Shown piece after piece: positions 37,587-47,700 of a stretch of 64,000 bases of DNA (position 1 is its first letter; every line of letters starts with the position of its first letter). The stretch lies in NCBI GenBank assembly GCA_009859145.1, contig VRVR01000047.1, positions 181,093 through 245,092 of the forward strand, written 5' to 3'. The DNA comes from Andalucia godoyi. Taxonomy: Eukaryota; Discoba; Jakobea; Jakobida; Andaluciidae. The notes under the pieces were generated by a model, which worked only from the letters and a program-made list of their open reading frames with translations, was not told where the DNA came from and did not search any database. The position numbers and the translations under genes are program-made.

Positions 37587-40148
37587 TCACGCAACGGAAG
37601 AAGCGCTCGGCGTCTCTGTCGAAACGGCTGTTCCAATATGATTGATTCGTGGCACAAATGAGCCGACAACAGCACGCAGCCGATGCATTGCGGTTCCTAG
37701 AATGTCGGATACCGCGCGGTCTCCCACGGCAACAGACATCTCGCTAAGACGACGTGCAGTGGCACTCATGCCAACACGTTCCACCAGACCAGCATTTCCA
37801 ACCGATCTTTTCGCCCACTGAGCACACACAAAATCAGTAAGAGACGCGATGCGAAGTGCAACTTCCGCACGCTCTGGGTTGATAACGACCGTTTGGGATT
37901 GGGGTTGTTGAGACGCAGCCTGTCCCTTGTTCTGCTGCCCTTGCTTACTTTGAATGATCGTCCCTGTTGCTCCGGCAACGGCCTGCGGATTCGCGTTGGG
38001 TCCCATAGAAGTCCGCAGCGACAGCAGATTTTCAAGAACAGGAAGCAGGACTGCTTCGACAACATCCAGAACACACCCAACGCCAACGCACTCCAAAAGA
38101 GCTTCGTACAACATTGCTGAGCACTGCTGGCCAGCGAGAGCCGACGCCGACCCACCAGAGCCAACAATATCATCGTGATCATCCTTGTTTCCTTCCATCA
38201 CACACAAAGCATTGGATGAATCTGTCGCGGCTGGTCGCGCAGGAGCAGCGAGCAGCAAATCGTCCACACCATCCTCGGCAGACAGCGACTCCTCGGCCAA
38301 GAAGTCATCCTCTCCTGGGATGACCGCGCGCGACGTCCCCCCCGCCACGTGGGCGTACATGCTGACCACTTTTAGCGCATCAGCATCGATTCCTACACCA
38401 GCACACGCACATCGGCATGCATGGACTGCAGCATACAGGGCATGAACTGCTTCGACAACGGATTCCGCTTTCGCCAAACTCAAAGTCGGAACAAACGCTG
38501 CGACGTTCGACGGAGACTTCGAAGGACCTCCAAGCGCAACAGAAACCACAATCGGATCCACAGCAATCAGCCTTGAAAAGGCCCTTGCAAGAACCCAGGG
38601 CCAAAGCGCTCCAGAAACCTTGCTCAAGCTGTCGGGAACTTTGAAAGGGCCGCCGTCACTGTTTCCAGACACTGAAGGCTTCAAAAACGGAAGCAGTGTA
38701 CTCGACGTTGCGGGTTTCAAAGGGGAAGACGAGGCCCATGTAAGCAAGTGCGGTCTTGTAGCTGGGTGAGACAGTGCAATGCGCAATGCGGAAAGTCCAA
38801 GCGTGATCCATGTTTCCTGTGGCGACATCAGCACCTCTGGTTCCCAATCGTGGGCCACCCCGGATCGAGAATACTTTTCAAAGGCAGAAGCATTCTCTGT
38901 CCTCGCCAACACAGATGAAAATGGAAGAAAGTCGGAAACAGCAATGCCGGCAAGGCGTCTAGCAAATCTCGCCCACAATCTTTGTACGCTCCAATACAGT
39001 TTTCGTAAACTGGAGACCTCATCATCATCTGGTTCGATGAGGGCGGAGACTCCACCAAGTGCCCCGGAACTTCCCGTCGGAGCCGTTGGCGTGACTTGCA
39101 TGGCAACAACGAGCTCGTTCGAGAGCTCGACAGGTCCCGAGAGGACGCCTCCAGCAACGACCAGATGTGCAAGAACGGCATCCCAGACACACCGCGTCGT
39201 GGAGCAACCCGGCTTGCACCATCTACGAACCAACAATAAGCTCCTGAGCAGAGCATCTCGTTGCGCAGAGAGCATGACGTGTGCCTGCTGGAAACTTCCC
39301 GCAGTCAAAGCGTACGGATAAAGCTGCATCCCATGGGCAGCGAGTCCTTGCGAGTCTGCATGCTGCAAGTAGTTCTTGTCATGAGTCGAGAAGCGCCACA
39401 ACACGTACGCATATGCATGCATGAGCACCACGTCTTGTCCGCCTCCATATTTTCTTGCATTCTCAAACGAATACGAAGCAGGGTATGCCAATGCACGAGA
39501 CAAGACGTCCCACAACGCCCACGACGTCGGCACCAGAGCATCAATCAAAGCCTCTTCCGCATGATACGGTGTTGCAAAAGGCGCAACATCGCCTCTTAGT
39601 ATTCCTGCCAGTTGTTGAAGCGCCCATACACGATGTCTTCTCCCTTGTCTGTCCATCACGACATGCGCCGCACGGCTGCTCTCATTCCTTTGCTTGCCCG
39701 CCCCTGCGTCCTTTGGAGGATAAAACACCATCGGTGATTCCAGCGCACACAGAATCGACTGCAGCTTTGCACGGATGACTGGATGCATCGCATTTGCGGG
39801 TGGTGGTGCTTGCGGCAGGGGACGCGGAGCACCCGAGACTTGTGTATACGCCGCCGCATTCTGGCTGTAATGCGTGTTCTGTTGATACGCATGATGCGCA
39901 GTGTTCTGCGGATTGGAAACATGCCGGCTGGAACTGGAGTGCGATCCGCTTCCAGGCGTGGACACAGACCCGTGGCGCATCGTTGGCGTCAGACCGGTAG
40001 TCTGTGACGAGGGCGCAGAAGGCCCAGAAGCAGGCGTCGATCGATTCCCACCGTAGTTTGACGTCGAAGACACTCCATAGGCTGGAGTCCCATAGAGCTG
40101 TGGGTTCGAACCTGAACCACCAGGCGCATTCGGAGTTCGAGAAGCCAT
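37587..40148 (-). CDS. Protein of unknown function, disordered N-terminus and helical body, 853 residues
   Basis: It starts at ATG 40148 (MASRTPNAPGG); upstream codons give a basic extension overlapping an A/T-rich 5' flank. Residues about 1-125 are Ser/Gln/Asn/Gly-rich and disordered. From about 130 to the end the protein is Ala/Leu/Val-rich and helical. Ordered stretches with conserved-looking Trp/Tyr (HAYAYVLWRFSTHDKNYL, RKLYWSVQRLWARFARRL) are separated by acidic and Gln-rich loops. This suggests a HEAT/ARM-like scaffold. I looked for Mediator, Integrator and nucleoporin signatures and saw none that convince. It converges on the gene ending at 37371. Confidence 0.75.
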   Translation of the reverse strand: MASRTPNAPGGSGSNPQLYGTPAYGVSSTSNYGGNRSTPASGPSAPSSQTTGLTPTMRHGSVSTPGSGSHSSSSRHVSNPQNTAHHAYQQNTHYSQNAAAYTQVSGAPRPLPQAPPPANAMHPVIRAKLQSILCALESPMVFYPPKDAGAGKQRNESSRAAHVVMDRQGRRHRVWALQQLAGILRGDVAPFATPYHAEEALIDALVPTSWALWDVLSRALAYPASYSFENARKYGGGQDVVLMHAYAYVLWRFSTHDKNYLQHADSQGLAAHGMQLYPYALTAGSFQQAHVMLSAQRDALLRSLLLVRRWCKPGCSTTRCVWDAVLAHLVVAGGVLSGPVELSNELVVAMQVTPTAPTGSSGALGGVSALIEPDDDEVSSLRKLYWSVQRLWARFARRLAGIAVSDFLPFSSVLARTENASAFEKYSRSGVAHDWEPEVLMSPQETWITLGLSALRIALSHPATRPHLLTWASSSPLKPATSSTLLPFLKPSVSGNSDGGPFKVPDSLSKVSGALWPWVLARAFSRLIAVDPIVVSVALGGPSKSPSNVAAFVPTLSLAKAESVVEAVHALYAAVHACRCACAGVGIDADALKVVSMYAHVAGGTSRAVIPGEDDFLAEESLSAEDGVDDLLLAAPARPAATDSSNALCVMEGNKDDHDDIVGSGGSASALAGQQCSAMLYEALLECVGVGCVLDVVEAVLLPVLENLLSLRTSMGPNANPQAVAGATGTIIQSKQGQQNKGQAASQQPQSQTVVINPERAEVALRIASLTDFVCAQWAKRSVGNAGLVERVGMSATARRLSEMSVAVGDRAVSDILGTAMHRLRAVVGSFVPRINHIGTAVSTETPSASSVA

Positions 40149-41007
40149 TTTCAACCGATCTTTTCTCGCTCTTTTCTTTCTCTTTCTCGCGTGAATAAAC
40201 ACGCGAATCAAATAGACGCTGCACACAAAACAAAATACAAAAAAAAAGTAGATTGCTATAATAACTTTAAAGACAAATAATTAAACCAGTAATATTAAAA
40301 TAAAATAAAAAACGAAATGAGAAAACGAAGTCTAACAGTGTGCATTCAGAATGGAAAACGCGCGCTCAGTCTGCCCAAATGACGTCTGGGATCAATTGAC
40401 GCCAATCAGAGACGATGCTTTTTGAAAAAAGTATATTACAGTCGGGTGGGCTCTTTGCACCGAAAACGCGCACCGTACAGCAGTCCAGCCGCTTGAAGTG
40501 GAATTGGAAATGGGAATGGGAATGGAGTTGCCAAAGCAAGCTGGGGAACGTGTGGAAACGAAGAAAAGAGATTGTTCCGCCTTGTGGGGGAGGGCGCTTT
40601 CGACGGGATCATCCATGAGTTAAGAGCGGCGAGAGGACAGAAAATCTCCAGTGAAAGTGACGGCTTCTGGATCCAGTTCAGTAAACATGCGAGCAAAATG
40701 TCTGCACAGTGCTCGCACACAGCCCAAGAATCTGCTCACATAGACGCTTTGCGGGCTTCGAGAAAAAACCGGCAGACATTCCGTTTTGGGCTTTTCCGCA
40801 TCGAAGCCCTTCAAAATGCTCGAAACCGCAGAGGACCAAAGTGGACAGGAAACCGCACGGTCGGTTTTATAATAAATTACCTTATATATATATATTTGCA
40901 GGTTTGCAAGATGCATTCATCTGTAATCATTCGCAATTTCGGAATCGTTTCAGAAACCGCCTTGTTGTTTCTGTTTCTGCGATTCTAGCAGCTGTTATTG
41001 TGGGTGT
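40149..41007. other. Divergent intergenic region with two odd open frames and a TATA tract
   Basis: A TATATATATATATTT tract at about 40882-40897, 130 bases before ATG 41029, is a likely core promoter for the MFS gene. Upstream, two overlapping plus-strand frames look partly coding: 40351-40623 (interrupted by one in-frame TGA at 40423-40425) and a frame open from 40497 to 40988 without a good ATG. No family is recognised in either. Confidence 0.4.
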
Positions 41008-41028
41008 GTGATTGTGAATCACGGAATC

Positions 41029-42692
41029 ATGAGTGTCTCGGATGACAGGAATCGATGCGAATCGATTCACAACGACGACGATGTAATACTCAGCCAATCC
41101 TCTATCCATGCTTCACCAACCTCCGCAGAAAGACAGTCGAATAGTTTTTCGGAGATTCCGCTGATGGCTGCATCTGCTGTCGAGGACTGGGTCCAAGACT
41201 CGAAATCGTGGGCATCCTCAATCGCAGATGGCGAACAGCAATCGCAGGACGGTGGCGAGAACGCAAGAACCGTCCAGTACGTGAATCTGCCAACAGCTTC
41301 TTTGCCAGTTACATTGTGCAAATTGCGCATGATGGTTGGCCTCGTTTGGATTTCCTATTTTGTAGCATACCTCGGAAGAGTATCCGTCGTCATTTTGCTT
41401 TCCGAACTGGTGCGCGATTCATCTGCCAACATGTCCACTGCACTTGTGGGTTCCTTTCTTGCTGTTGGATCATTTGCAGCTCTGGGAGGAAAGCTGTCAC
41501 TCTGTCTTGCGATTGACAGAATCGGCGGTACCAAGAGTCTGCACATCTCTCTCCTTCTTTCTGCTGTGTTCCTCGTGGTGTTTGCCGTGTCTGCTTCACC
41601 GCTGTTGTTCTTCTTCTCGTGGAGCGGATTTCGGTACTTCTCGACGCCATTGTGGCCTGCCTCCTTGCGCATCTTGAAGCTCTGTTCCGCGGCTGAAGAT
41701 ATTCCAAAATGGACAGGCTTGATTTTCACCGCTCCACGAATTGGAGCTCTGGCCGCAGCCTTTTTTGTTGGGGCTCTGCTGTTGATGGAGACATCGTGGA
41801 GACTTGCCGTTTTCCTGTGTGCAGTTCTTCATGTTGCTTGTTCATTGCTCGCCTTTTGCTTGTTTCCGTCCACCTTGCAGCCGATGGGAAATGGTGCAGC
41901 ACCAGAACCAGACCTGGAGGACGCCCAAGAACTCGACAACTCCTGCAAAGACCAGGCTGGCGGAAAGAGCCCTGATCAGCAGCAGCTTCGTATTGTTGGC
42001 GCTGGCCATGTCACTACGCCGACGAATCCACCACCAACGACAATTCTTGAGGCTCTCAAGTTTTATTCCAAATCGCAAACATTCTGGGTCGTGAGTGCGA
42101 CTAACTTTGCCTTCTGCGCAGTAGTGGAAATGGAATCGTTTGTCCTCTGATGCTACGACACTATATGGACGCAGATTCCGCGATCGCGTCATTTGGAACC
42201 TCAAGCTTCATGACTGGCGCAGTCTTGTCCATGTTGCTCACCGGTTACTGCTTGTCAAGAATGTCCACCAGCGTCCACAAGCAACTGCAGTTCACACGCG
42301 TTGTTATCTCCTTGGCAGTGGTAATGATGCTGATGCTGTGGTTCTATCTATCGACAGGTTCCCTCCTTGTCACCGAGACCGCGTTGCGCTGGACGCTCGT
42401 GTGTTCGCTGTTGTTCCTTTTTGCATTTCTGTTCTACGGAATGTCTTTCTTGCCAGCAAACACGTTCGCATCAGAAGATGGCGGAACGCACCACGTCGCA
42501 AAACTCTCTAGCTTGCTTGACGGGCTCGGATACACAGGGTCGATCATGTTTGACATCAGCGCTGGCTATCTTGTTGTCCAGGGATCACTGTGGTGGATGT
42601 TCTTCCTGGAGTGTACACTGTTCTTGATGATTGGAGGTGGACTGATGACATTCTTCATGTCAATACGACGCGACCAACCCGTTTCACAATGA
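41029..42692 (+). CDS. Major facilitator superfamily transporter, reading frame broken near 42144
   Basis: Two abutting frames encode the halves of one MFS permease: ATG 41029 to TGA 42148-42150 (helices 1-6, large loop, start of helix 7) and 42150-42692 (rest of helix 7 to helix 12). Reading base 42144 twice joins them as SFV-PLMLRHYM without any other stop, giving about 555 residues. The N-half has RMMVGLVWISYFVAYLGRVS, which recalls the helix-1 Tyr-x-x-x-Y-x-x-R motif of SLC37/GlpT-type organophosphate antiporters, and an acidic central loop. The substrate is unknown. The break could be a recent mutation, a sequencing error or recoding; no canonical slippery heptamer is present. A 31-base GTGAGT...CAG look-alike intron (42091-42121) does not restore the frame. 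Confidence 0.7.
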
Positions 42693-42816
42693 GATTCACT
42701 GGGCATCGGGGTCTTGAATTCCGAAAATGTGCAGAATCAATATGAAAAAACTTCGTCTATTAGCACTACGCAATAAAGACTTGTAAAAACAACGGGGGGA
42801 AACACGCAAGACGAAG

Positions 42817-43194
42817 TCATTTTCGCAGGGAAGGGGTGTATCCATACTGTCTTGTAGACCACTTGCCAGCGCCTTTGCATGCAGGAGCAATTTTGCTACA
42901 GAATCCTCCCAGTCTGCCCGTTTCGGTATGAAACGACGATCCGCCTTGTGTTCTTGGATCTGCATCCCCGGAAAAACAGTCTTTGTGATAGAACAAACGA
43001 ATTTTCCGACCATCACGAGTCACAATGGGGTCACCAAGAGCAATTGCGCTATGGCATTCCCGGCAAGAAGTGGTTGCCGTTACTGCACACCCATACGACA
43101 GAGTCCAGTAGGTTGACTCGTGGCGGCCAGCATCAGCCCGGGACGCACTCGCTGGCTGCGTGCGTTCTTTCGACTCTTCCTCTGCAGGACGCAT
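42817..43194 (-). CDS. Small zinc-finger protein (PARP/LIM-like C2HC), 125 residues
   Basis: ATG 43194 opens the frame. A single putative zinc site is formed by Cys44, Cys47 (SCRECHSAI), His70 and Cys73 (LFYHKDCF). Between them is GDPIVTRDGRKIRL, the spacing found in PARP-type and LIM-half fingers. After it come DADPRTQ and the conserved-looking tail GKWSTRQYGYTP. The N-terminal 25 residues are charged and disordered. It has no other domain. The role is unknown; single PARP-like fingers usually bind DNA breaks or proteins. Confidence 0.6.
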   Translation of the reverse strand: MRPAEEESKERTQPASASRADAGRHESTYWTLSYGCAVTATTSCRECHSAIALGDPIVTRDGRKIRLFYHKDCFSGDADPRTQGGSSFHTETGRLGGFCSKIAPACKGAGKWSTRQYGYTPSLRK

Positions 43195-43631
43195 GCTCAG
43201 TCACGCACAGACCAAAGCGCACACACCGCCCTCGAACCAAACAAAATAAAGAAAACAATCCGTACAATCCGCCGACAAGGCAAAAGGAAAGAAAGAAAAG
43301 AAAGAAAAAGGAAAAAAAAAAGAAAAAAAGAACCGATACAGCGATGAAGAGAGCAGTTGTTTGAAAGATTCCTACGAAGAAAGTTGCCCAACGATGAGCA
43401 GGAACGGAGGAAGGGTATCAGACAATAAGCACCTTGGAGTTGTTGTGTGAAACAGTAACGAAGAGTTGGGGATAACAGCAAAAAGAGTGAGACGGTATTT
43501 GTCACTTCCATCGAAGTTACCGAGCATGCCATGGAAGCGACCTGGAGAATTTTCTGCAGTGAGGACGATGACCTGCGCATGTATTTTTGTGTTTCCTTTA
43601 TCAAGTGAATCAGAGACTTTTCGATAAAACC
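43195..43631. other. Divergent promoter region, A-rich
   Basis: It lies between the zinc-finger gene (minus) and the DUF1264 gene (plus). A purine-rich GAAAG/AAAG tract lies at about 43275-43335. The two long minus-strand frames crossing it lack any recognisable feature. Confidence 0.5.
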
Positions 43632-44465
43632 ATGAGTTCTCAATTACCGAATCCGGGAACAAGGTCTTCACGCTTCCTCTTTGGAGTTCTCGGAGCGACT
43701 GTTCTTGCACTGCCGGCGTTTGCGACTTATGAGAGATATCGCAGCGGCCTCTTGCATGGAAATCCGCAGCCCGAGGTTCCTGGATCACCAACAGCATTTA
43801 CCACAAAAGCGCTCGAGTATGGTGGAATGATGTTCCAACGGTTTCATCCTGTTCATAAGATCAACATGCATCTCTGCGGACTGCAGTGCGCTGCAGATGA
43901 CGCGTCGGAACAAGTCATAGTGCATCGCTTTTGCGCACAGGTGAACGAGGACTTGCGACAGTGCATCATCTTTGATTCGGGGCGGTTGGATGCGAAACTC
44001 ATTGGCATCGAGTACATCATATCGGAAAGACTGTTCAATGCGCTACCCGCTACCGAGCAACAACTGTGGCATTCTCATGCACACGAAGTTGCCTCGGGCA
44101 TGTTGGTTGGCAGTCATCTTCCCGAGTCGATTGAAAACTCCGTCGTGTCTCGACTGTCAACCACATACGGCAAGACGTTTCTGACGTGGCAGGTGCAAAA
44201 GGAAGACCCACTGCCCCTCGGAGTGCCTCGAATAATGCAAAGCTTTACTGCAGACGGACAGGTGCGTCAAGACCTGCTGGACCGCAGGGACCTTGTGGAA
44301 GGCTGCAACACTGCGGAAAAGCGCGGCCGTCGTGAGCGTCTGGATATTCCAAAGAGTGCGCCGAAGCATCCTGAAGCAGACGCACTGTGGCACGGTAGAT
44401 TGCTCGAGCTGTCAGTAGCATCCAAAACGGGTGATCTGTCCCCGGATCCGGATCGGAAACGTTAA
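43632..44465 (+). CDS. Oil-body-associated protein family (OBAP, DUF1264)
   Basis: The product has 277 residues from ATG 43632. The family core is well kept: HLCGLQCAADD, then VNEDLRQCIIFDSGRLDAKL, IGIEYIISERLFNALP, EQQLWHSHAHEVASG and YGKTFLTWQV followed by LPLGVPRIM. Plant OBAPs associate with seed oil bodies, and bacterial and fungal members exist. A hydrophobic segment near the N-terminus (FLFGVLGATVLALPAFATY) may be a membrane or lipid-surface anchor, which is unusual against the soluble plant type. The C-terminal 50 residues are charged and disordered. It suggests lipid-droplet biology, which is inference. Confidence 0.85.
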   Translation: MSSQLPNPGTRSSRFLFGVLGATVLALPAFATYERYRSGLLHGNPQPEVPGSPTAFTTKALEYGGMMFQRFHPVHKINMHLCGLQCAADDASEQVIVHRFCAQVNEDLRQCIIFDSGRLDAKLIGIEYIISERLFNALPATEQQLWHSHAHEVASGMLVGSHLPESIENSVVSRLSTTYGKTFLTWQVQKEDPLPLGVPRIMQSFTADGQVRQDLLDRRDLVEGCNTAEKRGRRERLDIPKSAPKHPEADALWHGRLLELSVASKTGDLSPDPDRKR

Positions 44466-44566
44466 ATCAGGCCATCAACCCATCATCCCCGCCATTTCTT
44501 CTTGCTCGATTGTCCGAAGCATCGTCGGGAATTCTTCTTGTTTTGGACATTCGAGGAGCCGGTCAC

Positions 44567-44616
44567 CACTTGGACAAAACACTTGGACGAAACACTTGGA
44601 CAAAACACTTGGTCAA
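44567..44616. repeat. 13-bp tandem repeat, about four copies
   Basis: Units of CACTTGGACAAAA (second copy with G, fourth degenerate) lie 125 bases upstream of the start codon of the giant cysteine-rich gene, in its presumed promoter or 5' UTR. Confidence 0.85.
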
Positions 44617-44741
44617 TGCTGGTCCTTCTTCAGAAAGCCCATTGCTTTGCGCAATCTCGTTCACTTTACAGAGTGCACCACACCAGGTGTTTTCCCACAC
44701 GGATTCCAACATCAGTTCTCACAACGCCCTTATTCTCCATC

Positions 44742-47700
44742 ATGCGACACAACAACCATCATTCCTGTATTTTCCTCTTATTGCTGTTGATCGTGCAGTG
44801 CCTGCCGAGTCCAGCACTGGGGTGCAACGTAGGAGAGTACCCCGATTCGGGGACTCTGCAGTGCGAACCGTGTCCCGCGGGATACTACTGCCCGGATCCA
44901 AGCAGCCAGCCGAGCGCATGCAGCGCAGGAACGTATCAGCCGCTGCTGAACCAGACGTCGTCAGCAAACTGTACAAGCTGCCCTGCGGGGACTTTCTCGC
45001 CGTCTGCGGGCAGCGCGGTCTGCCAGTCTTGTTCGCCTGGGTCGTACTCGACCGGAGGAACATCGTCGTGCGCGCAGTGTGCAGCTGGAAAGTACCAGCC
45101 GTACTACGGACAGACATCGAGTGCAAGCTGTCTGGCGTGCGTCTCGCCGGCATACACGGATGCCGCGGGGGCAGCGCGCTGTGCTACGGTGCAGCCGGGG
45201 TACCGGTTTTCGTCGGTGTCCACGAGTCCGGTCGCGTGTTCTGCGGGGCAGTATCAGCCGCAGTATGGGCAGACGGGCTGCGTGCCGTGCCCTGTCGGAT
45301 CGTACTCCACGGGGAGCGGGTGGGCGTCGTGCCTCCCGTGCGCAGCGGGAAAGGCGTCGGTGGGCGGCCTGGGCTCGTGCGCCGACTGCGTGGCCGGCAC
45401 GTTTTCTGCGAACGGCAGTGCGGCTTGCACGAACTGTCCGGCAGGGACGTACTCGGCAGGCGGCGCGTCGACGTGCACTGCGTGTGCGCCGGGGACGTAC
45501 TCCGCGGCCGGGGCGTCCGGGTGCACTGCGTGCGCCGCGGGGTTCCAGTGTGCGTCGCCCGCGGCCCCGGTTGCGTGCAACACCGGGGAGTACGCGCCGG
45601 GGGGTGCGACGGCATGCACGGTGTGCGAAGCGGGGTACGCGTGCCCGACGACGACGGCGCATGTGGCGTGCAGCCCGACGTCGGAGTACTCGGCGGCAGG
45701 AGCGACGGCGTGCGCGCCGTGTCCTGCGGGGTACCGGTGTCCGTCGGTGTCGTCTGCCCCGGTGGTGTGCGGCGCAGGGTCGTACGCGCTGCTGGGGTCC
45801 GGGACGTGCACGGTGTGTGCCGCCGGGTACGAGTGTGTCGTGCCGTGGGCGGATGCAGTGGCGTGTGCGACGGGGTACTACTCTCTTGGGGGAGGGTCGG
45901 GGACGCCGCGCTGCACGCTGTGTCCTGCGGGGAGCCAGTGTGCGACGACGTCGGCAGCACCGGCGAGCTGCGCTGCAGGCCAGTATGCGCGTGCCGGATC
46001 GACGGCGTGCACGACGTGTCCTGCGGGGCACCGGTGTCCGGTGGGCAGTGCCGCGCCGATCCCGTGCGAGAGCGGGACGTTCCGGAGCGGGACGGGGCAG
46101 GCGACGTGCGCGGCGTGCACGGCAGGGAACATCTGCCCGAACGCCGCGTCGACTGCGGTGGTGGCGTGTGCAGCAAACATGTATGCGCTGGGCGGGGCGA
46201 GTCGGTGCATGGCGTGTCCGGCGGGGTATGCGTGCCCCAATCGCGTCGGCACGTCGATCACGCAGTGTGCGGCCGGGTGGTATGCGGATGCGAATGCGGC
46301 AACGTGCACGCAGTGTCCCGCGGGGAGCTACTGTCCGTTCCGGGACGCATCGGTAGTGATCCAGTGTCCGCCGGGGACGTATTCGGTGGCGGGGTCGTCG
46401 AGGTGCACGCAGTGTCCCGCGGGCAGCTACTGTGCGGCGGGGTCGTCGACGTTCCCGACGTGCTCCAGCGGTTCGTATTCTCTTGCGGGGTCGAGCAGCT
46501 GCACGAGCTGTCCTGCCGGGTATCGGTGCCCGTCGACGACGTCTGACTACAAGGTGGCGTGTGCAGCGGGGACGTATGCAACGGGCGGGGCGACGGTGTG
46601 CTCGGCTTGCGCGGCCGGGTCGAGCTGTCCGCAGACGTCGAGCTCGACGTCCTCGGCGTGCACAGCGGGGACGTACTCCACGGGCTCGCAGGCGTACTGC
46701 ACGGTGTGCCCGGCGGGGTTTATGTGCCCGAGCGTGCTGGGGACGGGGATCGTGAAGTGTGCGAGCGGCCAGTACTCGATTGGCGCGGCGGCGGCGTGCA
46801 CGGCTGCGACGGCGGGGTTCATGGTTCCGGACGGGATGCAGGACAGGCCGCCCGTGCCGTGCCCGGTGGGGACGTACACGGCGGTGTCGGGCCAGAGCGC
46901 GTGCACGGTGTGTCCCGCGGGCTCGTCGTGCGCGAACCCGGCGGTTGCGCCGGTGCAGTGCGGGGCGGGGACGTACTCGGAGGAGGGATGGGACGTGTGC
47001 CGGGACTGTGAGGCGGGGTGGCTGTGCCCGGCGGGGTCGACGAGCCGGACGCCGGTCAACGCGCTGTGTCCTGCGGGGTCGTACTGTCCGACGGGCACTG
47101 CGAGTGCGGTGGCATGCGGGGCGGGGTCGTACCGCGGAGCGAGTGGTGGTCGCAGCGGGGCGGACTGCGCGCCATGCCCGGCCGGGTACTACTGCGCGGG
47201 GGCGACGGTGACGCCGGCGATCTGCCCGGCGGGCAGTTACTGTCCCGCAGGCTCTCCGGCTGCCAAGGCGTGCGACACGGGGCTGTACAATCCGAGCACG
47301 GGGGCGTTTTCGAAGGCGTCGTGCCTGATTTGTCCCGAGGGGTATGCGTGTGCCGCCGCGGCGACGTCTGGCACGGCGACGGCGTGTCCGGTGGGGTTCT
47401 ACTGCCCCGCGGGGACGATGGGCGCGACGCAGTTTCCGTGCCCGGCGGGGACGTACCAGCCGAGCACGAACCAGGTGTCGAATGCGTCGTGTCTTGTGTG
47501 TCCTGCGGGGTCGTACTGCCCGGCGGGGTCGAGCGCGGCGGTGCCGTGCAGTGCGGGGCGGTGGTCGGGCCTGCAGGGGCTGCACGCGGCGTACCAGTGC
47601 CAGCTGTGTCCGCCGGGGTGGGCGTGCCCGGTGGCGGGGCTGCAGGTGTCGACGACGTACACGTGTGCGAAGGGGCACTACTGTCCCGAGGGGACGAGCA

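Noticed and set aside
40351-40623. Selenoprotein reading of the in-frame TGA
   Set aside because: The context matches no known selenoprotein family (no C-x-x-U or U-x-x-C redox motif) and no SECIS element could be identified by eye. Kept only as an observation.
42091-42121. GTGAGT...CTAAC...GCGCAG, a perfect-looking 31-base intron in the MFS gene
   Set aside because: Removing it places a TAG directly after the junction and does not repair the frame. The unspliced sequence encodes a good transmembrane helix.
43197-43797. Two overlapping minus-strand frames between the zinc-finger and OBAP genes
   Set aside because: They overlap the OBAP start region, read through A/T homopolymer tracts and show no conserved features.
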